Below the pieces are notes generated by a model. The model was not told the DNA's origin and did not search any database. It saw only the letters and a list, made by a program, of their open reading frames with translations. The position numbers and the translations under genes were made by a program. This document shows positions 51,056 through 61,615 of a DNA stretch of 64,000 nucleotides, one piece after another. Each line of letters starts with the position of its first letter. Position 1 is the stretch's first letter. Source of the stretch: Oceanobacillus caeni. GTDB lineage: Bacteria; Bacillota; Bacilli; Bacillales; Amphibacillaceae. The stretch is from contig NZ_JAHHXM010000002.1 in the NCBI RefSeq assembly GCF_019037185.1, positions 62,001 to 126,000 of the forward strand. Reading direction: 5' to 3'.

Positions 51056-53704
51056 TTAATTTTGTAATTCCTCAAGTCTCGTTTTTACTTTTGCTTGCTT
51101 ATCCAAATAATCCTGCTCTTTCCGTTTTTCTTCGTCAACTACTGCTTGTGGAGCTTTATTTACAAATCCTTCATTAGCAAGTTTCTTCTGAACACGCTCT
51201 ACTTCTTTATTCCATTTTTCAAGTTCTTTCTCTAAACGTTTTATTTCTTTATCAAAATCAATTAAACCTTCGAGCGGTAAATAGATTTCTGCTCCTGTAA
51301 CTACCGCAGTCATTGCTTTTTCAGGTACATCAATATCTTTAGCAATAACCAATTCACTAGGATTACAGAAATGTTCTAAGTACATTCTATTTTGTTCTAA
51401 TTCTCTTAAAATATTTTCATCCTTAGCTTCAACTAGCATCTTAATGGATTTAGACATTGGCGTATCTACTTCAGCACGAATATTACGAACAGATTTAATG
51501 ATGGCAACTAGTCGTTTCATCTCGTTTGAAGCTTGCTCATCATGAAAGTCCTCTCTTGGTTCTGGCCAACTAGCTACTGTAATGGAATCCCCTTGATGAG
51601 GAAGTTTTTGCCAAATTTCCTCGGTAATAAATGGCATAAATGGATGAAGCATACGCATGATTTGATCAAGTACATATGCCAACACAGAGCGTGTTGTGTT
51701 TTTCTTCTCTTCATCCGATCCATATAATGGTATTTTTGCCATTTCGATATACCAGTCACAGAATTCATCCCAAATGAAATTATACAAGTGACGGCCAGCT
51801 TCACCAAATTCATATTTATCTGTATTCTTCGTTACATGTTCGATTGTTTCATTCAATCTTGTTAATATCCATTTATCCGCAAGTGATTTTTCACCGGATA
51901 AATCAATATCTTCATAAGTGAATCCTTCCATATTCATTAAAGAGAACCTAGAAGCATTCCAAACTTTATTCGCGAAATTCCATGTAGATTCGACTTTTTC
52001 CCAATAAAAGCGCAAATCTTGACCTGGTGTCGAACCGGTTAATAAGAAGTATCTCAACGAATCTGCACCATATTTATCGATAACATCCATTGGGTCAACC
52101 CCATTACCTAAGGATTTACTCATTTTACGACCCTCTGCATCACGAATTAATCCATGAATTAAAACATCCTTAAATGGTCTTTCTCCGGTAAATTCTTTAG
52201 ATTGAAATATCATCCGTGCTACCCAGAAGAAAATGATATCATATCCCGTTACAAGAACATCCGTTGGGAAGTAACGTTTAAAGTCTTCCGATTCTTCATT
52301 AGGCCAGCCCATTGTAGAAAATGGCCAAAGTGCTGATGAAAACCAAGTATCTAACACATCTTCGTCTTGTCTCCAATTTTCAATATCAGCTGGAGCTTCT
52401 TTTCCGACATACACTTCGCCAGTTTCTTTATGGTACCAAGCAGGAATTTGATGCCCCCACCATAATTGACGAGAAATACACCAATCACGAATATTTTCCA
52501 TCCAACCTAGATAAGTTCGTTCAAATCTTTCGGGTACAAAATTCACCTTTTTATCTTGATCTTTTTGCAATTCAATAACTTCGTCTGCTAATGGTTGCAT
52601 TTTAACAAACCATTGAGTCGATAAGTATGGCTCTACAACCGCTCCGCTACGTTCAGAGTGACCAACTTGATGGACACGTTCCTCAATTTTGAATAGTACT
52701 CCCATATCTTGAAGATCTTTCACGATTTGTTTCCTACATTCAAATCGATCCAATCCTTGATATTTTCCAGCATTTTCATTCATGGAACCATCTTCATTCA
52801 TCACGAGAATACGTTGTAAATTATGTCGATTACCAATTTCAAAGTCATTTGGGTCATGCGCAGGTGTAATTTTAACTGCCCCAGAACCTAACTCCATATC
52901 CACATATTCATCAGCCACTATTTCTATTTCTCTACCCACAATTGGTAAAATGACTGTTTTACCAATTAAATGTTTATATCTATCATCTTTAGGATGGACA
53001 GCAACAGCTGTATCCCCTAGCATTGTTTCAGGACGAGTAGTAGCTATTTCAATCGTCTCATCACTATCTTTTATCGGATATTTCATATGATAGAATTTAC
53101 CATGTATTTCTTCATAGATTACCTCAATATCGGATAGAGCCGTTTGAGTGGTTGGGTCCCAATTGATAATATATTCACCACGATAAATAAGCCCTTTTTC
53201 ATATAATTTTACAAATACTTCTTTTACCGCATCTGATAATCCTTCATCTAATGTAAAGCGTTCACGGGAATAATCTAGGCCAAGTCCAAGCTTTTCCCAT
53301 TGCGAGCGGATAAAGTCAGCATACTCTTCTTTCCACTCCCATGCTTGTTCTAAGAATTTTTCCCTACCTAAATCATAACGACTTCTTCCTTGTTCTTTCA
53401 ATTTAGCTTCTACTTTTGCTTGGGTAGCAATCCCCGCATGGTCCATTCCCGGTAACCACAATACATCATACCCTTGCATACGTTTCATTCGGGATACTGT
53501 ATCCTGCATCGTTGTATCCCAAGCATGTCCTAAATGTAATTTCCCAGTCACATTTGGTGGTGGAATAACAATAGAATAGGGTTCTTTTTCCGGATCATTT
53601 GTCGCTTCAAAGAACTTACCGTCTAGCCAAAATTGGTAGCGCCCTTTTTCTACTTCCTGAGGATTATATTTTGGTGGAAGATTTGAATATTCATTATCAC
53701 TCAT
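51056..53704 (-). CDS. valS: Valyl-tRNA synthetase
   Basis: An 882-residue class Ia synthetase. HIGH motif in [16 protein letters not shown] near residue 50, a CP1 editing domain ([17 protein letters not shown]), KMSKS in [15 protein letters not shown] near residue 525, an anticodon-binding domain and a C-terminal coiled coil ([20 protein letters not shown]). All motifs intact. It is controlled by the T-box leader upstream and ended by a strong terminator. Confidence 0.98.
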   Translation of the reverse strand: MSDNEYSNLPPKYNPQEVEKGRYQFWLDGKFFEATNDPEKEPYSIVIPPPNVTGKLHLGHAWDTTMQDTVSRMKRMQGYDVLWLPGMDHAGIATQAKVEAKLKEQGRSRYDLGREKFLEQAWEWKEEYADFIRSQWEKLGLGLDYSRERFTLDEGLSDAVKEVFVKLYEKGLIYRGEYIINWDPTTQTALSDIEVIYEEIHGKFYHMKYPIKDSDETIEIATTRPETMLGDTAVAVHPKDDRYKHLIGKTVILPIVGREIEIVADEYVDMELGSGAVKITPAHDPNDFEIGNRHNLQRILVMNEDGSMNENAGKYQGLDRFECRKQIVKDLQDMGVLFKIEERVHQVGHSERSGAVVEPYLSTQWFVKMQPLADEVIELQKDQDKKVNFVPERFERTYLGWMENIRDWCISRQLWWGHQIPAWYHKETGEVYVGKEAPADIENWRQDEDVLDTWFSSALWPFSTMGWPNEESEDFKRYFPTDVLVTGYDIIFFWVARMIFQSKEFTGERPFKDVLIHGLIRDAEGRKMSKSLGNGVDPMDVIDKYGADSLRYFLLTGSTPGQDLRFYWEKVESTWNFANKVWNASRFSLMNMEGFTYEDIDLSGEKSLADKWILTRLNETIEHVTKNTDKYEFGEAGRHLYNFIWDEFCDWYIEMAKIPLYGSDEEKKNTTRSVLAYVLDQIMRMLHPFMPFITEEIWQKLPHQGDSITVASWPEPREDFHDEQASNEMKRLVAIIKSVRNIRAEVDTPMSKSIKMLVEAKDENILRELEQNRMYLEHFCNPSELVIAKDIDVPEKAMTAVVTGAEIYLPLEGLIDFDKEIKRLEKELEKWNKEVERVQKKLANEGFVNKAPQAVVDEEKRKEQDYLDKQAKVKTRLEELQN

Positions 53705-53771
53705 AGTATTACCTCCTAATACTTTTTTGTCTTATGTAGGACTAAATGTTTCTACTTTCTTTTCGTGGCAA

Positions 53772-54050
53772 AATAAAAACCCTTCCATCCATAAAAGGAC
53801 GAAAAGGATTAATTTTCGCGGTACCACCTTTGTTTATTAATTCCAAAAATTGAATTAATACACTTCATTCACATAACGGCATATTACCGGCTTCTTCTAC
53901 TGCAAGTTCAAAGAAGCTGCATCATGGGCGACCTTCCAAAATAAGTATTCCTAGGAAATTTCCAGCACTAGATTTCCCTCTCTGAAGGTATTATTTTGTA
54001 CTCTTCCCAATCACTGCATTTGATTAATACTATATATTATCCATATTTTA
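53772..54050 (-). promoter_or_regulatory. T-box riboswitch leader of valS
   Basis: On the minus strand the T-box AAGGTGGTACCGCG is followed by a terminator (AATCCTTTTCGTCC to GGATGGAAGGGTTTTT). In stem I the sequence GGAAGGTCGCCC offers GUC (53930-53932) as a valine specifier. Senses uncharged tRNA-Val. The rest of the gap up to 54208 holds only AT-rich sequence. Confidence 0.92.
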
Positions 54051-54208
54051 TAGCTTAGTTTATCTTTCGTCAAATTATATATTCCTATTTTTTCACAAAT
54101 ATGGTGTAAGTATACATATTATATAGTGATTCTTCATTAGTGGGGTATTTACTACCCTTATCCCATGGAAATAATAAACAATTTATTGTGGAAAATGAGG
54201 TGATTATA

Positions 54209-54397
54209 ATGGGTAGATATTATCGATATAAGTTACCACCGTGGGCAAGAAAATGTATTTTTATTTTAGAAAGAGTGACATTGCCAATTTTACTTTTTCA
54301 ACTCATTCGGACAATTTTCTTTCCATCCTTTTTCGATTTAATATTATTAGGGATTTTAATCGGGCTTTTAATATGCTTTTATTTACGGTGGATTTAA
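54209..54397 (+). CDS. Small membrane protein of unknown function
   Basis: A 62-residue protein, MGRYYRYKLPPWARKCIFIL at the start, with two hydrophobic segments (about 25-40 and 42-60, LILLGILIGLLICFYL). The frame opens earlier (54140), but GAGGTGAT lies 4 nt before the ATG at 54209. It is convergent with ysxE, the stop codons overlapping. I recognise no family; short membrane proteins of this type occur near valS/ysxE in related Bacillaceae, as far as I remember. Confidence 0.7.
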   Translation: MGRYYRYKLPPWARKCIFILERVTLPILLFQLIRTIFFPSFFDLILLGILIGLLICFYLRWI

Positions 54398-55404
54398 ACT
54401 TCTAAATCATCTAAATCTAACGTTTCATATTCTTTCTCTATAAACGCCGACCATTGTAATCCAAAAATAATTTTTCTGTATTCATGTTGAATGTTTGTTA
54501 CGTGCTGTATCATTGATAAACTACGTACACCACTCACATAGTCATTAATACTTTGTATATAATTCGTTGGCGAAAGTAAATAAATGGATAAAAATTGAAG
54601 TTCTGGTAACGTTAATTCATTAATATCTGTGTAGGAGGAAAAGTTGTCAATATAAAGCTCAGTAGAAGGATTGAAACTACCAATTTCATTTTGGAAAAAT
54701 AAGATCAGGTCCATAACAGGGTGATCAAAACGCGCAGATTCCCAGTTAATAAAGTATGATTTTTTAATATGTGAATGGTCTAATCTATGATGACATAGCG
54801 AAGAACTCCATGTTAATTCATCTTCCTCATGGTCATTTATAAAGCGATTAATTCGTTTATCCACTTCAACAAATGCATATTCTATGTCACGAAAATGAGT
54901 ACAGACAAGCAGCTCAAACGGAGACATATACTGCTTTTTTTCGAATTGGTGAATAAATGTGAGTAATTGCTTTCTCATCTCCCTACAATAGTTTTGAAAA
55001 GAAAAAAATGGGTTGGAAACCGTTTCTATATCTATTTTTTGAATCCGTTTCGTTTTCCAATGTAATTTTGCCAACGATTCATAGAAGCTAGAAACCCAGT
55101 TCGTATCCCTTTCTCTATTTGTATCATTAATCCAGGGAGACAAATAAAATATGGATTGTTCATGACGATAATATAAATTACCTTCTTTTGTTAAATATAC
55201 TGGTAGCACCATATCAAGATTTTGGGTGTTTGAATATCGATAAATCGTTTCCCATTGTTTCACCATGTCTTCTGTTAAACCGCTTCTCTTTAATGCGTAT
55301 TCTTTATTATAATCTTTAATATAATAGAGTTGAGATGTTACTTGATTGATCTTTAGTGGATGGATATTATACGCAGCAAGTACATTATTAATATTATCCG
55401 TCAT
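54394..55404 (-). CDS. ysxE: Spore coat protein YsxE (CotS-like kinase fold)
   Basis: A 336-residue protein with the aminoglycoside phosphotransferase/CotS-type fold. KDYNKEYALKRSGLTEDMVK matches the N-lobe lysine region, SLCHHRLDHSHIKKSYFINW the catalytic loop (with HHRLDHSH in place of a canonical HGDxxxxN), and DHPVMDLILFF the metal-binding DxD region. A kinase activity is unproven. It lies downstream of spoVID as in B. subtilis. AAGGTGGTGG precedes the ATG. Confidence 0.9.
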   Translation of the reverse strand: MTDNINNVLAAYNIHPLKINQVTSQLYYIKDYNKEYALKRSGLTEDMVKQWETIYRYSNTQNLDMVLPVYLTKEGNLYYRHEQSIFYLSPWINDTNRERDTNWVSSFYESLAKLHWKTKRIQKIDIETVSNPFFSFQNYCREMRKQLLTFIHQFEKKQYMSPFELLVCTHFRDIEYAFVEVDKRINRFINDHEEDELTWSSSLCHHRLDHSHIKKSYFINWESARFDHPVMDLILFFQNEIGSFNPSTELYIDNFSSYTDINELTLPELQFLSIYLLSPTNYIQSINDYVSGVRSLSMIQHVTNIQHEYRKIIFGLQWSAFIEKEYETLDLDDLEV

Positions 55405-55462
55405 TATACCACCACCTTATAGAATACTTGACTTTAATATTTACTTTTGAATCTGCTAAAAT

Positions 55463-55496
55463 TAGATACCCCTTGAATAATTTCAAGGGGTGTCTC
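55463..55496 (-). terminator. Hairpin downstream of spoVID
   Basis: GATACCCCTTGAA / TTCAAGGGGTGTC (one mismatch) with a 4-nt loop; on the minus strand it is followed by TAATTTTA, a weak T-tract. Probably attenuates reading into ysxE. Confidence 0.6.
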
Positions 55497-55517
55497 TGTT
55501 CACATTTTAATTAGAGT

Positions 55518-57041
55518 TTACTTTTTAGAAGGAATATAAAGTAACTGTCCTTCGGCTACATCAAAATCATCCTCTAACTGATTTTGTTTTATGATTTGTA
55601 ATGGACTTACTTTAAACCGTTCAGATATCGTTTCTATTGTGTCGTCTTTCTGAACGATACAAAGCCTCATTTTTGTATATTCTTCTTCACTTGAATTACG
55701 GAAAATATCAGATAAGTAAGTAATGTCCCCTTTATCTCTAGATTCATGTTCACCTTCTGTTTCTAAGGACTCAGCCTCCACCTCTTCTTCAACATTCTCG
55801 CTTTGTAATTCGGATGATTCTGTATTTGAGACTTCTTTATGATTGTTAAAGAATTCAGCTAAAGTTTGCGTCTGAGTTTTAAATGACCATCTTCCTTCTT
55901 CTACAGGCTTTTCGGGCTCTACCCCTTCTATTTGTTCCTCTTCATCTCTATCTGTTTTTAAAGTAGGGGTTTCCGTTATACTCGGAATCTCGGGTTCTTC
56001 TGCTTGCTCCTCTTCCGTTCTATTTTCTTCTAAAGTAGGAGTTTCTATTTTACTTGCAATTTCGGATTCTTCTGTTTGCTCCTCTTCATCTCTATTTTCT
56101 TCTAAATTAGGAGTTTCCGCTTTACTTGCAATTTCGGGTTCTTCTGTTTGCTCCTCTTCATCTCTATTTTCTTCTAAAGTAGGAGTTTCCGCTTTACTTG
56201 CAATTTCGGGTTCTTCTGTTTGCTCCTCTTCATCTCTATTTTCTTCTAAAGCAGGTATTTCTGCTTTACTTGCAATTTCGGATTCTTCCGCTTGCCCGTC
56301 TTCATCCCTATTTTCTTCTAAAGCAGGTATTTCTGCTTCACTTGTGATTTCGGATTCTTCCGCTTGCCCGTCTTCATCCCTATTTTCCTCTAAAGCAGGT
56401 ATTTCTGCTTTACTTGCAATTTCAGGTTCTTCCTCTTGCTCTTGTTGTTTTTGTTTAATTTCAAATTCAAATGTGTCTTTTGCCTCTCTTTCCGATAAAA
56501 CAGGTTCTTCTTCCACCACTTTGTCTGAAATACCTGACACATCTTCTTGATCAGCTAATGGTTCTTGATAAGTATCTTCCACGCTATCATCTTCTACTCT
56601 ACTAATTCCTGCTTCTTGATTAATACCATGTATAGCTATTGTAGAAAACATTTTAAGTTGAGTTTGTTTAGGTATTTCGTAATCAAATGCCTGCACACTA
56701 ACCATTACGTCATCTAAATTACCGACACGATAGGTAGGCACAGATATTTCTACTGGAAACCGATGTGAGAACTCTGCATTTTCGTCATCCGTATCAGCTA
56801 CACTTTCTATATACCTCTTCGCTTCATGATTGAATTCTTCTAAACGATCTTCTATAGTAGTTGCTTTTTTATAATTTCCCGTTAATTCTATTACACCTCT
56901 AATGGAAATATAATCTTCATTCGTTTGTATCGTAATTTCAGGTTCCAATGATATTCCACGTAACTCTTCTATTTCCTGTCCTTTTTCAAAATATAAAGTT
57001 TCATTTAATTCAAAACTAAATACCGATTGATCAGCCGACAA
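55518..57041 (-). CDS. spoVID: Stage VI sporulation protein D, spore coat encasement factor
   Basis: A 507-residue protein. The N-terminal domain (1-145, with ETLYFEKGQEIEELRGISLE and EFSHRFPVEISVPTYRVGNL) matches SpoVID, which drives coat encasement of the spore and binds SafA. The middle is extremely acidic, with seven tandem 24-residue units. The C-terminal LysM domain (about 459-505, RLCIVQKDDTIETISERFKV) closes the protein. I place the start at the TTG 57039-57041 behind AGGAGGGAGGAAG; the upstream ATG would lie within that binding site. It is near ysxE and hemL as in B. subtilis. Confidence 0.94.
   Translation of the reverse strand: MSADQSVFSFELNETLYFEKGQEIEELRGISLEPEITIQTNEDYISIRGVIELTGNYKKATTIEDRLEEFNHEAKRYIESVADTDDENAEFSHRFPVEISVPTYRVGNLDDVMVSVQAFDYEIPKQTQLKMFSTIAIHGINQEAGISRVEDDSVEDTYQEPLADQEDVSGISDKVVEEEPVLSEREAKDTFEFEIKQKQQEQEEEPEIASKAEIPALEENRDEDGQAEESEITSEAEIPALEENRDEDGQAEESEIASKAEIPALEENRDEEEQTEEPEIASKAETPTLEENRDEEEQTEEPEIASKAETPNLEENRDEEEQTEESEIASKIETPTLEENRTEEEQAEEPEIPSITETPTLKTDRDEEEQIEGVEPEKPVEEGRWSFKTQTQTLAEFFNNHKEVSNTESSELQSENVEEEVEAESLETEGEHESRDKGDITYLSDIFRNSSEEEYTKMRLCIVQKDDTIETISERFKVSPLQIIKQNQLEDDFDVAEGQLLYIPSKK
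55920..56423 (-). repeat. Seven tandem 72-bp coding repeats inside spoVID
   Basis: Each unit encodes 24 residues of the pattern EIASKAEIPALEENRDEDGQ plus AEES, with variants (RDEEEQTEEP, PTL, PNL). The first six are close to identical in length; the last is degraded. Adjacent units are most alike in pairs, which fits recent slippage or unequal exchange. Confidence 0.92.
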
Positions 57042-57126
57042 ACTGACTTCCTCCCTCCTAAGCATTACCCAATATGCTTAATGTGTCTTAATCATTTATA
57101 TGAGAAAGTGTATTTGGTTATGCATG

Positions 57127-57165
57127 AAAAAAGCTATCCCCGTTTCAGTTGGGAATAGCTTTTTT
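57127..57165 (-). terminator. Terminator of the hem operon (after hemL)
   Basis: AAAAAAGCTAT / ATAGCTTTTTT with GGG-CCC pairing above; T-rich on the minus strand side, 4 bp after the hemL stop. Confidence 0.92.
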
Positions 57166-57168
57166 AAA

Positions 57169-58455
57169 TTATTTAAGTTTAGAGAATGCTTTTCGAATAG
57201 CTTCAATTGTTTTTTCGATGTCGGCATCCGTATGTTCGGTTGATAGGAATAAACCTTCAAATTGGGAAGGTGGTAAAAATATACCTTCTTCAATCATTGC
57301 TTGATAATATTTAGAAAAATACTCCAGATTGGATGTTTTTGCAGCGTCGAAATTAACCACTTTCTCATTTGTAAAGAATACACCTAACATGGATCCAGCT
57401 CTGTTAATATGTAGTGGAATTTCGTAATCTTCTGCCGCTTGTTTAAAACCCTCTACTAATCGATCAGCCTTTTTATTTATTTCCTCATAGGACTGCTTGG
57501 TTAAAGCTGAAATTGTTTCAAAACCGGCTGTCATTGCTAATGGGTTACCTGATAAAGTTCCCGCTTGATAAATAGGACCCACAGGAGCAATTTGTTCCAT
57601 TATTTCACGTTTTCCGCCAAATGCACCAACAGGTAAACCACCACCAATAACTTTACCTAGACAAGTTAAATCCGGATTAACATCAAAATATCCTTGAGCG
57701 GAATGGTATCCAACTCGGAATCCTGTCATAACTTCGTCAAAAATAAGTAAGGAACCATTTTGCTCCGTAATTTTTCTCATTTCTTGTAAAAATGCATTTT
57801 CCGGTGGTACAACACCCATGTTACCACAAACAGGCTCCATAATAACGGCAGCAATATTTTTACCATATTTTTCAAAAGCAAGTTTAACACTATCTAAATC
57901 GTTGAATGGTACTGTAATCGTGTTACTAGCAATGGAACTTGGTACACCGGGACTATCTGGTAAGCCTAATGTAGCAACTCCAGAACCCGCCTTAATAAGT
58001 AAGGAATCTCCATGACCATGATAACTACCTTCAAACTTCATGATAAGATCCCTACCAGTGTATCCTCTAGCAAGTCTTATCGCACTCATCGTTGCTTCTG
58101 TACCCGAGTTTACCATTCGAACCATTTCTATAGAAGGTACCCGTTCAATGACTAATTTAGCTAATTTGTTTTCTATTTCAGTATTTGCACCAAAGCTCGT
58201 CCCTTTTTCCACGACTTCTTTTAACTTTCCAACTACTCGATCATTTGCATGACCTAAAATAAGAGGTCCCCAACTTAGTACATAGTCAATGTATTCATTA
58301 CCATCTGCATCGTATATTTTTGATCCTTTTCCTGATTCCATTACAATCGGAGCCATGTTAACTGATTTGAAAGCACGAACAGGTGAATTAACACCACCTG
58401 GTAGTAAATTAACAGCTTCTTCATATATTTCATGAGACTTTTCAAAATTTCTCAA
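57169..58455 (-). CDS. hemL: Glutamate-1-semialdehyde 2,1-aminomutase
   Basis: A 428-residue PLP enzyme forming 5-aminolevulinate. The PLP lysine is in [39 protein letters not shown] and [13 protein letters not shown] are conserved. The start is TTG (58453-58455), GGAGGTG lying 6 nt upstream; a GTG further up would place the start inside that binding site. Last gene of the hem run, followed by a strong terminator. Confidence 0.97.
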   Translation of the reverse strand: MRNFEKSHEIYEEAVNLLPGGVNSPVRAFKSVNMAPIVMESGKGSKIYDADGNEYIDYVLSWGPLILGHANDRVVGKLKEVVEKGTSFGANTEIENKLAKLVIERVPSIEMVRMVNSGTEATMSAIRLARGYTGRDLIMKFEGSYHGHGDSLLIKAGSGVATLGLPDSPGVPSSIASNTITVPFNDLDSVKLAFEKYGKNIAAVIMEPVCGNMGVVPPENAFLQEMRKITEQNGSLLIFDEVMTGFRVGYHSAQGYFDVNPDLTCLGKVIGGGLPVGAFGGKREIMEQIAPVGPIYQAGTLSGNPLAMTAGFETISALTKQSYEEINKKADRLVEGFKQAAEDYEIPLHINRAGSMLGVFFTNEKVVNFDAAKTSNLEYFSKYYQAMIEEGIFLPPSQFEGLFLSTEHTDADIEKTIEAIRKAFSKLK

Positions 58456-58470
58456 TCCATACACCTCCAC

Positions 58471-59445
58471 TTATTTATCATCTTTTAACCAAGTTGCGAC
58501 GTCTTTAGCAAAATACGTCAAAATAATATCTGCACCCGCACGCTTCATTGATGTCAACATTTCCATAACGATACTTTTCTCATCAATCCAGCCATTTTGT
58601 GCAGCAGCTTTAATCATTGCGTACTCTCCACTAACATTATAAGCGACAACCGGCACATTAACATGATTGCGTACATCTCTAATAATATCTAAAAAGGATA
58701 ATGCAGGTTTTACCATAATAAAATCTGCACCTTCTTCAATATCTGATTCAACCTCACGTATAGCTTCCAAACGATTTGCTGGATCCATTTGATAGGTTTT
58801 ACGATCCCCAAATTGTGGTGCACTATCAGCCGCATCACGGAATGGACCATAAAATGCAGATGCATATTTTACTGCATAAGACATGATGGGAATATTTTCA
58901 AAACCTGCTTCATCCAGAGCTTGACGAATTGCTACAACAAAACCATCCATCATATTTGATGGGGCGATAATATCCGCTCCCGCTTTTGCCTGAGAAACTG
59001 CTGTTTTAGCTAGAACTTTCAAAGATTCATCATTATCAACATCATGATTATGAATGACACCACAATGACCATGGTCTGTATATTCACAAAGACATGTATC
59101 AGCAACTACTAATAAATCCGGATAGTTTTCTTTCACCATCCGTGTAGCCGTTTGAACAATCCCATCATCCATAAAAGCACCTGTTCCAATTTCATCCTTT
59201 GCAGTAACTACACCAAAAAACATTATTGCTTTGATTCCTAATTCATAAACTTCTTTTACTTCTTCTAGTAATAAGTCCATCGATATTTGATAAACCCCTG
59301 GCATGGAAGGAACTTCGTCACGAATATTATTCCCTTCTATTACAAACATTGGATAAATAAAATCATTCACACGTAAATGCGTTTCTCGAACTAATGAACG
59401 CATGGAAGCGGATGAACGTAAGTTTCTATGTCTTTTAAAATCCAT
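58471..59445 (-). CDS. hemB: Delta-aminolevulinic acid dehydratase (porphobilinogen synthase)
   Basis: A 324-residue enzyme joining two 5-aminolevulinates. The two active-site lysines are in [18 protein letters not shown] and [14 protein letters not shown]. The metal site is the cysteine-rich zinc type ([17 protein letters not shown]). Its ATG overlaps the hemD end by 1 bp. AAAAGGAGC precedes the start. Confidence 0.98.
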   Translation of the reverse strand: MDFKRHRNLRSSASMRSLVRETHLRVNDFIYPMFVIEGNNIRDEVPSMPGVYQISMDLLLEEVKEVYELGIKAIMFFGVVTAKDEIGTGAFMDDGIVQTATRMVKENYPDLLVVADTCLCEYTDHGHCGVIHNHDVDNDESLKVLAKTAVSQAKAGADIIAPSNMMDGFVVAIRQALDEAGFENIPIMSYAVKYASAFYGPFRDAADSAPQFGDRKTYQMDPANRLEAIREVESDIEEGADFIMVKPALSFLDIIRDVRNHVNVPVVAYNVSGEYAMIKAAAQNGWIDEKSIVMEMLTSMKRAGADIILTYFAKDVATWLKDDK

Positions 59446-60212
59446 TATATATGCTCCTTTTTATTTATATAATCAATGATAATATCGATCATTGCATCTA
59501 CAGTAAAAACCTTTGGCGTCAATATGGTAGAAAACCCTTTTTCCCTTGCCTTATTTTCCGTAGTTGTTCCAATACAAACACATGGTTTATCTACTAAATA
59601 CCCTGATAATTCGAAATAAGCATCAATTGTGGATGGACTTGTAAATGTGATAAAGTCAAATTCCCTTTGTAATATTTCATTTAGTAAGTTTTTACTTTTG
59701 AAATTTATAGTTGTTTTATAAACATAAAGACTTGTAAATGAAAGATTCGCTTTCTTCAATTCACTTGGTAAAACATCCCTAGATAGATTACCACGGATGA
59801 GTAGAATTTCTCCTGGATTTTGAAATTTAGCTAAGAATTCTTTGCTAAGCGTGTTCGCATCATAAACAGTAGGTACAAAATCAGCTGAATAACCATATTT
59901 CTTCAATTTCTGATTTGTTTTTTCACCTACTACTGCAATATTTTTTGCGTTTAATATTTCATGGGAAATTTGATGTTTATTAGCCAATTTAAAAAAATAT
60001 TCTACACCATTGGCACTTGTGAAAATAAACCAATCAAAGTGATCCAGTTGTTTCATAATTCGCCTGTTTTCATCACGATCATCACAGTCAATACGCAACA
60101 AGGGGACTTCAATTGGAATACCACCATATTGACTAATTTTTTTAGAGAAGATTTTTCCACCTGCATTTTCCCTTGTCACAATAATTTTTTTACTTCTTAG
60201 AGGTGCTATCAT
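59445..60212 (-). CDS. hemD: Uroporphyrinogen-III synthase
   Basis: A 255-residue two-lobed protein of the poorly conserved HemD family. [16 protein letters not shown] and [16 protein letters not shown] are the two matching lobes' motifs, and [15 protein letters not shown] follows. Position between hemC and hemB confirms it. It overlaps hemC by 4 bp (translational coupling). Confidence 0.94.
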   Translation of the reverse strand: MIAPLRSKKIIVTRENAGGKIFSKKISQYGGIPIEVPLLRIDCDDRDENRRIMKQLDHFDWFIFTSANGVEYFFKLANKHQISHEILNAKNIAVVGEKTNQKLKKYGYSADFVPTVYDANTLSKEFLAKFQNPGEILLIRGNLSRDVLPSELKKANLSFTSLYVYKTTINFKSKNLLNEILQREFDFITFTSPSTIDAYFELSGYLVDKPCVCIGTTTENKAREKGFSTILTPKVFTVDAMIDIIIDYINKKEHI

Positions 60213-61138
60213 TTATCAAGCTCCTCTTTTACCCTTTCTACTATTTCTTTGCCACCTTGGTTTATTAATAATGTAGCTGCTTCCTCACCAACTGCTTTTG
60301 GATCAGTACCACGAACAACCTCTTTTAATATTGTTTTACCATCAGGTGTACCGACTAATGCGGTTAACACTATTTCATCGTCTTCCAGATAGGCATATCC
60401 ACCAATCGGAACTTGGCAACCACCATCTAATAATTGAAGAAAAGTTCTTTCAGCAGTTACGGTTCTAGCTGTGTAACTATCATTAATCTTATTTAATATT
60501 TCACGTATTTCCTGATCATCTTCTCTACATTCGATTGCTAAAGCACCTTGTCCGACTGCAGGAACAACTACTTCGGGTTCTAAATACTCCGTTACAATTC
60601 CATTATCATGACCTGCTCGTTTTAATCCAGAAGCTGCTAAAATAATAGCATCATAATCTTCTTCATGAAGTTTTCGAATTCTTGTCTCAATATTTCCACG
60701 AATCCATTTAATATTTATATCGGGTCTTGCTTTAAGAACTTGTGCTGCACGACGCAAGCTACTTGTTCCAACATTAGCTCCTTCAGGTAAATTTTTTAAA
60801 GTAATATTATTTTTAGATACGAATGCATCTCGAGGATCTTCTCTAACAGGGATAGACGAAATAACAAGCCCTTCTGGCATTACGGATGGCATATCTTTCA
60901 TACTATGGACCGCAATATCTATTTCTTTATCATACATTGCCTGTTCAATTTCTTTAACAAATAAACCTTTTCCGCCGACTTTAGATAGAGTGACATCTAA
61001 AATACGATCCCCTTTTGTTACAATTTCTTTTATCTCAAATTCGTTTGGGACACCAGCTTTTTTAAGTTCATTGATAACCCATTTCGTTTGTGTTAATGCT
61101 AGATTACTTCTTCTTGATCCTACGACGATTTTTCGCAT
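60209..61138 (-). CDS. hemC: Porphobilinogen deaminase (hydroxymethylbilane synthase)
   Basis: A 309-residue enzyme. The dipyrromethane cofactor cysteine is in [14 protein letters not shown]; the N-terminus [15 protein letters not shown], the DMPS region [15 protein letters not shown] and [10 protein letters not shown] are conserved. GGAGGATTTATTC precedes the ATG. In B. subtilis hemX lies between hemA and hemC; here the gap holds a 325-bp repeat element instead. Confidence 0.97.
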   Translation of the reverse strand: MRKIVVGSRRSNLALTQTKWVINELKKAGVPNEFEIKEIVTKGDRILDVTLSKVGGKGLFVKEIEQAMYDKEIDIAVHSMKDMPSVMPEGLVISSIPVREDPRDAFVSKNNITLKNLPEGANVGTSSLRRAAQVLKARPDINIKWIRGNIETRIRKLHEEDYDAIILAASGLKRAGHDNGIVTEYLEPEVVVPAVGQGALAIECREDDQEIREILNKINDSYTARTVTAERTFLQLLDGGCQVPIGGYAYLEDDEIVLTALVGTPDGKTILKEVVRGTDPKAVGEEAATLLINQGGKEIVERVKEELDK

Positions 61139-61167
61139 GAATAAATCCTCCTAAATCGTGTTGCCAT

Positions 61168-61492
61168 GAACAAAGGCGTAACCGCCCGTTTAGCAACGTA
61201 CAAACTGCGCCTGGCCATGCCAGGTGGTCCGATGTTGCCGCGCAAAGCGGCGTTCTTAATCGGACATTCCTCTATAGCAATGAGATAAAGGAAACACGGT
61301 GAGCTGTAAGCGAACCGATGTTGACTTTCACCACAAGGGTATAAGTGCGACTAAGCCTCTCGTTTCACGAATCGGCAAGTCTTCTTTATCGTAGTGGAGG
61401 AGCATGAAGTTTGCTAGTTGCTGGGCGCTGGAGCCGGACGTGGCTTTCCTTATACAAAATTACTCATAGCTACATATTTTACATTTCTAAGA
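61168..61492 (+). repeat. Family 1 dispersed repeat, expanded variant (copy 7)
   Basis: About 325 bp, the longest copy. The left end GAACAAAGGCGTAACCGCCC, the centre GAGATAAAGGAAACACGGTGA and the right GCTAGTTGCTGGGCGCTGGA plus CCGGACGTGGC match the family. Two extra blocks are inserted, including the hairpins CTGGCCATGCCAG and GCCGCGCAAAGCGGC, and TCCGATGTTG pairs with its inverse around 61260. It sits between hemC and hemA, 30 bp before the hemC start, where hemX would be expected. Confidence 0.85.
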
Positions 61493-61568
61493 TATAATTA
61501 AATTAAGTGATAACACATATATTTTAACCTTTTTTAAACTATTTGAAAAACAATAAGATTCGTGCAGG

Positions 61569-61602
61569 TAAAAACCAGAAAGCATAAAGCCTTCTGGTTT
61601 TT
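61569..61602 (-). terminator. Terminator of hemA
   Basis: On the minus strand AAAAACCAGAAGGC / GCTTTCTGGTTTTT with a 5-nt loop, 14 bp after the hemA stop. It suggests hemA is not co-transcribed with hemC, or only by read-through. Confidence 0.9.
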
Positions 61603-61615
61603 AACAGAAAAAATA

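Noticed and set aside
55920-56423. CRISPR array
   Set aside because: The regular 72-bp units are in-frame codons within spoVID with no spacers; no other direct repeats with unique spacers exist in the window.
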